From the NCBI GenBank assembly GCA_037893225.1, contig JAZGUH010000402.1, positions 682,001 through 746,000 of the forward strand: a stretch of 64,000 nucleotides of DNA, given 5' to 3'. The position numbers and the translations under genes were made by a program. The stretch is from Hippasteria phrygiana (taxonomy: Eukaryota; Echinodermata; Asteroidea; Valvatida; Goniasteridae). Position 1 is the stretch's first letter. Every line of letters begins with the position of its first letter. Below are positions 58,860 to 64,000 of the stretch, piece by piece. The notes below the pieces were generated by a model, which saw nothing but the letters and a program-made list of their open reading frames with translations, did not search any database and was not told the origin of the DNA.

Positions 58860-59146
58860 TCAAAACTGTAACGTAATATGACGTGACATCAAAACTGGCA
58901 AAGGAATGTCCAACCTTACATACCGGCATCTTACTGAAATTTACATTTGAATCATTGAAAGCATCTTAAAAATGTTCAACAACCCTAATAATGCAAGATA
59001 TTCAAGATGAAGTCTTTTAAATTAGATCAAGGCTAATAGAACTGGGCTAGATTAGTTCCTTACACCAAGAAGAACTCACCGATACCCAAACAATAAAACT
59101 TCAACAATTACTGGAATTTTGCTAACCCCCTAGACACACACACATC
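58860..59146. other. Intron of locus C
   Basis: Nothing recognised. Confidence 0.3.
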
Positions 59147-59535
59147 CTCACATATGGGTAGATATGGGGTACCTCTATTGTGGACTTTCCTTTCCTTATT
59201 TTATTCTCCTTTGTGCCCATTGAAATCTCAAAAGCCATAGGTCTGTGGGGTACCTCGATTTCTAAAGACTACCTCGTGGGGTACTGTTGTCCCCATTGTT
59301 ACCCTTTCCTCCCGATACCCCACAAGTAGACTAATGTAAAAAAACACCCTCACATACGTATAGATACGGGGTACCTCTATTGTGGACTTTACTTCCCTTC
59401 TTTCATTCTCCTTTGTTCCCATTAAAATCTCAAAAGCCATAGCGTTAACTCTATGGGGTAGGTCGATTTCTAAAGTCACCCTCGTGGGGTAGCATTGTCT
59501 CCATTTGTTATACCTACCCCACAATCATACATATT
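59147..59535 (+). repeat. Tandem pair of a ~195-bp repeat
   Basis: Units starting at 59147 and 59346 share GGGGTACCTCTATTGTGGAC, AATCTCAAAAGCCATAG and CCTCGTGGGGTA; a third copy is at 26150-26345. Confidence 0.8.
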
Positions 59536-59539
59536 TACG

Positions 59540-60459
59540 TTCACCCTTACTTTCCATACCCAGTACAATTCTTAGACCTAAATCCTTTGCTCTTGTCAAA
59601 CCATGTGGGTACAAAGTGAACAGTTGTGCCATTCAGCACACGCAAGTTCCAATGGGCTACTAAGTTTTTGCACATGCGCTAAATTATGATCAATTTCCAT
59701 ACTAATTAGCTACAGCAGCAATGTATTCCAATGTAAACATTTGCATTTGGACATTTTAAAAATTACTTATAGGCCTAATTAAAATTTGGATTTTTCCTTT
59801 TGGCCTTTAAGAATATCAGTTTCCGGTTCTGGAGTACTTCATATAACTGGCTGTGAAACTGATTTGTTACTCGAAATTGTTTACTTCGTAAGCCATTACA
59901 TCGGAAATGTTATGTTGTCAAGGACCCTCAATACGTATGCAAGCAGTCATACCTCCCACATTGCCAGGAATTAAATTACTGCATGGTCAATACGGATGGA
60001 ACGTACGCGAGTAGGCTTCTCTAGTAAGAAGTGCACGATCGACATAGGAGCTATTATAATTTGTTTAATGACAATTACTTAAATTTCTCTAATATCATGC
60101 GGGCAAGAATTAAAGTGAACCGCTAGTTCACAAGTCTTCCTATTTCTAACCTTAAATTCAGTTGTGGTCAAACCTACATATTGAAACTTACACTTTTCAC
60201 AGGTTGCTAAATATTTGACATTTTTGGAAGTGAAAGTAACATTTCTTTTACCGGTAACTTTACTCTAAAAGTCAGAGGACTGGATCAGAAAGTGTTGACA
60301 AAGATCACATTTCATAGTATACTTGCAACAACCCCCATTTACCTGCTGTACCTTATCTTTACTAGATGCGGGCTGTTATCTGGAGCCCAGTGGAGGGTGC
60401 TAAAATTTCGTAATTTGTTTTGGTCCTACGATGATTAAATATTAAATAAGTCATCTCAC
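59540..60459. other. Intron of locus C, nothing recognised
   Basis: AT-rich, no element supported. Confidence 0.3.
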
Positions 60460-60858
60460 CCTTTATGTTCCGAGAAGAATGTAACTCAATCCTACGCTCA
60501 CAGATGAAGCTGACATTTCTACTACAGTGGTAATCTTCCAATTCCACAAGCCTCCCCGAAAAAGTACTGTTATACACGCGTAATCGAAAGCAAATATTTC
60601 CTTGTTTTCCATCAGACGAGTCCACGAATCCCGGGAATAATGGCTGGCCATCCATCCATCCATACTCAGGGATATCGCCAATCCAGTAATTTGTATGCTC
60701 AAGTTGAACCCTAATATCACCTAGCTCGGCTGTTGTTTGGATTCGAAGGAGATACCCACCACTTCTTGAACAGTTATCGCGTGCATCCCACCACGACACT
60801 GCGGATGTGGAAATCAGGTAACAAGAATTTCCAAATGTGTGCAGATCACCAGAGCAAC
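60460..60858 (-). CDS. C-type lectin-like domain exon of receptor C
   Basis: 399 nt, phase 1 in and phase 1 out; acceptor CCGTGAAG after a pyrimidine tract, donor AAAGG/GTGAGA. 132 codons form a nearly complete long-form C-type lectin-like domain: GCSGDLHTFGNSCY, SWWDARDNCSRSGGYLLRI, NYWIGDIPEYGWMDGQ, GNICFRL, then YHCSRNVSFICER. Six Cys fit three disulfides and the WIG core is intact. The usual Ca2+/sugar motifs (EPN or QPD, and WND) are absent (LEDYHC in place of WND), so classical Ca2+-dependent sugar binding is doubtful and a protein or other ligand is possible. Confidence 0.92.
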
Positions 60859-61034
60859 CTTCACGGATTAAAAGGTAAGAAAAACCAAAGCAAAAAAAGT
60901 TGTTAGTCAGACAGCTTTAAGATTTAAAAAAATCCACGATTTGCATTACATATCCAAATGTCATGCAAAAAGGATTATTGTTTAGGTTTTAACGGCTGCT
61001 TCAAAAACTAGCAAGACGGCGCCCATGTGCCTGG

Positions 61035-62067
61035 TAAGGATGGGACGTTTACACGTTTAAACGTTTAAACGAAAAATGCAAAGCCGTTTAGAAATTTTCC
61101 CAAACGTTTAAACGGAACTCAAATTTCAAAAATGGGACCTTGTATTTACGCAATCTACCTTCAAGTTTTATTTACAAAGCCTTTAGTACTTGATCACATA
61201 CCAAGAAGTTTAATTGATACATCTCTCAATTACTGGGAACTATCTATTGTGCCAATGATACACAGTGTATACAATTGTCAGTGTTTGATGTTTTCAATAC
61301 GCCGCTGGGCCAAGATTAATGCTCGGCGCGGACGGCAGCTCTCCTATACGTCCTAGTGTTAGTCTGATTAAAATAATGTGTCAAATAAAATCCGGGCCTT
61401 TAATTATACCTGGCCTTTTTTTCAATCCAGTTTTAACCTCTACTACGAAAAGAAAGAGATACATTTAATAAATTATTTGGACTTGGCAATATCCACCGAA
61501 TCGTTTATCCATGTGCATACACAAAACGGGTGAAATTTCATGCTCATTTCAGTTTTCAAGCTAATTTCTTCGTATAAAGTTTTCCACGGTCTTTGAAAAA
61601 AATTCCAAAATATAAAAGAGCCTTTCCAGAGAATGATTGACAGCCCCATTGTTCAAACGGATACAGTGTCTCTTGTTTATTACAAAGTATACATTTGGGT
61701 TCAGCTGTAGGCCACTGGGCTTTGAGGATGTGTCGCTAGTTTAATGGGGGTGTTCTTTGCTGATGGACAATGATGATAATATTTCAGCCAATTAAATGAG
61801 CCCGTTCCCAGCAAATCAATACGTCATTGGTTGTCGTTCCTTCCATGTGCAAGCTGGAGACAATGCCAATTGGAATTCTCAGCTGGCTAAAATACAGGTG
61901 CATATGCAAATTCACGTGACCGCAGTTACCGCACAAATGCTGGGACGGGCGGCTGCCTTTAATTTGTGCAAGTCTTGACTTGTAAACGTTTAAACGTTTA
62001 AACGTTTAAACGCTACCGGAAAGTTTTGCTAAACGTTTATCAAATTAAACGTAAATTCCTATCCTTA
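61035..62067. mobile_element. Non-autonomous hAT-like element
   Basis: Ends TAAGGATGGGAC and, inverted, TAAGGATAGGAA, flanked by an exact 8-bp direct repeat GTGCCTGG (61027-61034 and 62068-62075). Subterminal ACGTTTAAACGTTTAAAC repeats occur at both ends (61049-61110 and 61983-62050). 1,033 bp without transposase. Confidence 0.85.
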
Positions 62068-62075
62068 GTGCCTGG

Positions 62076-62998
62076 TATAGGATAACGCAGTGAACGTCCA
62101 TCGGACGCTGCAGGTTTTCTACGCATGGCCCACTAACGCATCATGACGGCAAGGCCGGGGGAAATTAAATCTGGGAGCATCCGATTCGCAGCTTGACCAC
62201 TAGTTGAAGATATACTGTTAGAACAAAGTTTCTTCTTGTTGCGGCAGCCCGATGTAAAACAAAGCTATATTTTTAGAGATTGTTTCCGGTTTCCTGCTTC
62301 CTTTTACCTTTGAACTCCGCGGTTTTTAATGGACCTCCATCTAACAAAACTTCGTTATAGGCGGTCCAACATGTGAAATTGGATTGAGAATAGGGTAGGG
62401 ACGCCACATGAAAAGGTCTATCAGACCGGAAGCTAGGTTGAGTTTAATTAACAATTTGAGCACAAAAGGTTTCATAGTACCAATCGACTGTCCGTCGGGG
62501 GGTATTTCTGAAATGGCCATTCTTAAGTTGCCCTTGGTCGGATGGGGGGTCAGGGGACCAAGGTCAAATGTCAACATTTGCGAGTTAATTAACATGTCGC
62601 GCACAAGTGCCGTTTTTGATTAAAGTGTTGAGATTGACCCCCTGATACCAAAAATGCTACTTAAGAATGCAAAAAAGTCGGATAAAGTTACTTAAGAATG
62701 ACACTAATTAGTCAGTGATTAGCACTTTAATTAACATTTCGAGCAGAAACATGATTTTTGTTACAAATAACTCTTTTAAGTGACCTGAAACAGTATTTGT
62801 AACTTAAGAATGAAAAAAGGTTTGATAAAAGTAGTGTACATGATTGGTCATTGTTGCAATTTTCAGAAACGGACGGATTTGGGGGTTAGAATTATGTAGG
62901 AAATATCGTTCAACTGACCTGTTCAAAGTTTTGCGTTGTTAGATGGCGGAAAAAAACGAGAGAAAAACGGCGCTCGTGTTCAACCGTCAGGCGGATGA
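62076..62998. other. Spacer with loose repeats
   Basis: 62630-62830 (ACACTAATTAGTCAGTGATT, TTAATTAACATTTCGAGC) recurs as a diverged direct copy at 63520-63640. No gene seen. Confidence 0.4.
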
Positions 62999-63112
62999 TA
63001 GCCTTTAGTCAAGGCGCGCGTGGCTACCTGGACACGTGACGCGCCCCGAATGCCAGCATGTCCGGGGCGCGCCACTCGTCTGGGTAGCCACGCGCGCCTT
63101 GACTAAAGGCTA
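62999..63112. repeat. 114-bp GC-rich palindrome
   Basis: AGCCTTTAGTCAAGGCGCGC and GTGGCTACC at the left are inverse to GGTAGCCACGCGCGCCTTGA and CTAAAGGCT at the right; the centre contains GGGGCGCG/CGCGCCCC arms. One arm recurs at 11125-11152. Confidence 0.9.
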
Positions 63113-63645
63113 CAGGGCAGTTTTTCCCAACGATTTCCAGCTGGAAATCGTTGGAAAACGACATAATTTTGAACTTTTCTTGACAACGACAGCACACCTG
63201 GTGCCATAATTCCACAGGATGATTGAGACTATTAACTTACAGTCTAGTAAGGTACTTACTACCCCTTACTTAAGGTACAAATTTGAAGATTACCAATCGT
63301 GTACACTACATTTAAGAACGATTTCAGAATATGTTCTATTTGTTTATTTCAAATATTTATACGCCCAAACAGCAGAAGCTGGTTTCCATTAATGCCCATT
63401 AATAATTATGATGAATATCATAGAACTAAAATCAGAGCAAAACTAAATAAACAGAATAATATTATTCCATAAGAACAATCATAACGTAATAACACCGTAA
63501 TAACTTTCTGTCATTGATGTAAATTACACTAATTAGCGAGTAACTAGCACTTTAAATTAACATTTGGAGCATTAACATGATTGTTGTGACAATAACTCTT
63601 ATAAATGACCCGAAATATCCGTAACATAAGAACAAAAAACAATAG

Positions 63646-64000
63646 GGCTGGGATGTGGCTCCGGCCTGCTATCTGTCTCTTCTTGACAGAATCCAAAAGC
63701 GGGCTGTCAATTTGATAGGATTGGACTTGGCATCATCTCTAGAACCTCTTTCTGTTAGACGCTCTGTTGGTTCTCTTAGTCTGTTCTATGGATATTATCA
63801 CGGTATGTGATCAGAAGGTCTCTCACTTGTTGTCCCTTCCGTTCGCACTTTCACTCGCAGTACACGTTTTGCAATCTCCTCTCATCCCTTTACTGTTTAT
63901 GTTCCGAAGGCCAATACTGTTTCTGCTCCGAAGGCCAATACTGCGAGATATTTTTCTAGCTTTTTTCCTCGCATTGCTGCACTTTGGAACTCCCTGCCTG
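63646..64000 (+). pseudogene. Non-LTR retrotransposon reverse transcriptase, C-terminal part
   Basis: Frame reads WDVAPACYLSLLDRIQKRAV, LEPLSVRRSVGSLSLFYGYY, then a TGA where a Cys is usual, then SHPFTVYVPKANT and RYFSSFFPRIAALWNSLP, running off the right edge. This is the conserved end of the ORF2 protein of Jockey/CR1-type LINEs. A 24-bp internal duplication (CCGAAGGCCAATACTG twice) and the stop show it is decayed. Confidence 0.8.

Larger units (their letters stand above)
53224..60858 (-). other. Receptor locus C: C-type lectin receptor with tyrosine-rich tail
   Basis: Seven exons on the minus strand join in phase without conflict: 60460-60858 (C-type lectin domain), 58245-58413, 56995-57065, 55950-56325 (module, stalk, TM), 55580-55635, 55042-55160, 53224-54333. 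The coding sum is about 766 codons. The first exon needs an upstream exon ending in phase 1 with the signal peptide, not found up to 64000. Role by inference: type I cell-surface lectin-like receptor whose tail recruits SH2 proteins after Tyr phosphorylation. The same orientation and shared modules tie it to loci A and B. Confidence 0.8.

Overview
This 64 kb window looks like nuclear DNA from a multicellular animal. It has split genes with GT-AG introns, an AT-rich base composition, many palindromic and terminal-inverted-repeat (TIR) DNA elements, long G or C runs, TA- and CA-type microsatellites, a tRNA-derived SINE and the 3' end of a non-LTR retrotransposon. There are no operons, ribosome binding sites, CRISPR arrays or intact rRNA/tRNA genes. 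A dispersed palindromic repeat (50283-50526) and the overall repeat style resemble echinoderm genomes, perhaps a sea star. That is recollection and inference, not a search result.

The coding content is a tandem cluster of three related type I transmembrane receptor genes, all on the minus strand. Locus A is cut by the left edge: a possible signal-peptide exon (8502-8698), a Cys-rich exon (3025-3202), a Thr-rich stalk exon (1950-2125) and a transmembrane exon (44-227), with the tail outside the window. Locus B runs from about 39900 down to 16082: signal-peptide exon, short linker exon, two duplicated Cys-module exons (28488-28656 and 26896-27081), stalk (21402-21493), transmembrane exon (20203-20320), short tail exon (18707-18798) and a 2-kb final exon (16082-18087). 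The final exon encodes about 11 copies of a 31-residue unit, most carrying Asp-Gly-Tyr-Val-Asp-Val. Locus C runs from at least 60858 down to 53224: C-type lectin domain exon, two Cys-rich exons, a fused Cys module/stalk/transmembrane exon, two short tail exons and a 1.1-kb final exon with a different tyrosine-rich repeat. From the lectin exon of C, and from the stalk of B, exon phases join without conflict. A and C share one unfamiliar Cys-rich module; B and C share another and also a tail motif. The inferred picture is a paralogous family of cell-surface recognition receptors (lectin or Cys-rich outside, phosphotyrosine-type arrays inside), which would fit innate immune or cell-recognition signalling. 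Neither ligand nor adaptor can be read from the DNA.

The rest is introns and intergenic DNA rich in mobile elements: a deleted mariner (7154-7995), two decayed Tc1-like elements (14392-15184 and about 47284-47985), a non-autonomous hAT-like element with an 8-bp target duplication (61035-62067), a family of roughly 0.9-1 kb elements with TAGGTTTTCC termini (at least four copies), several foldback elements, CACTG-ended MITEs, a large CCCCACATCG minisatellite (23737-24546), a TGT microsatellite (40388-40534) and an array rich in the palindrome TGACGTCA (35150-36150). A frameshifted THAP-domain exon lies on the plus strand at 25237. Hammerhead-ribozyme-like cores occur at 58801-58840, 11364-11396 and 26590-26636.
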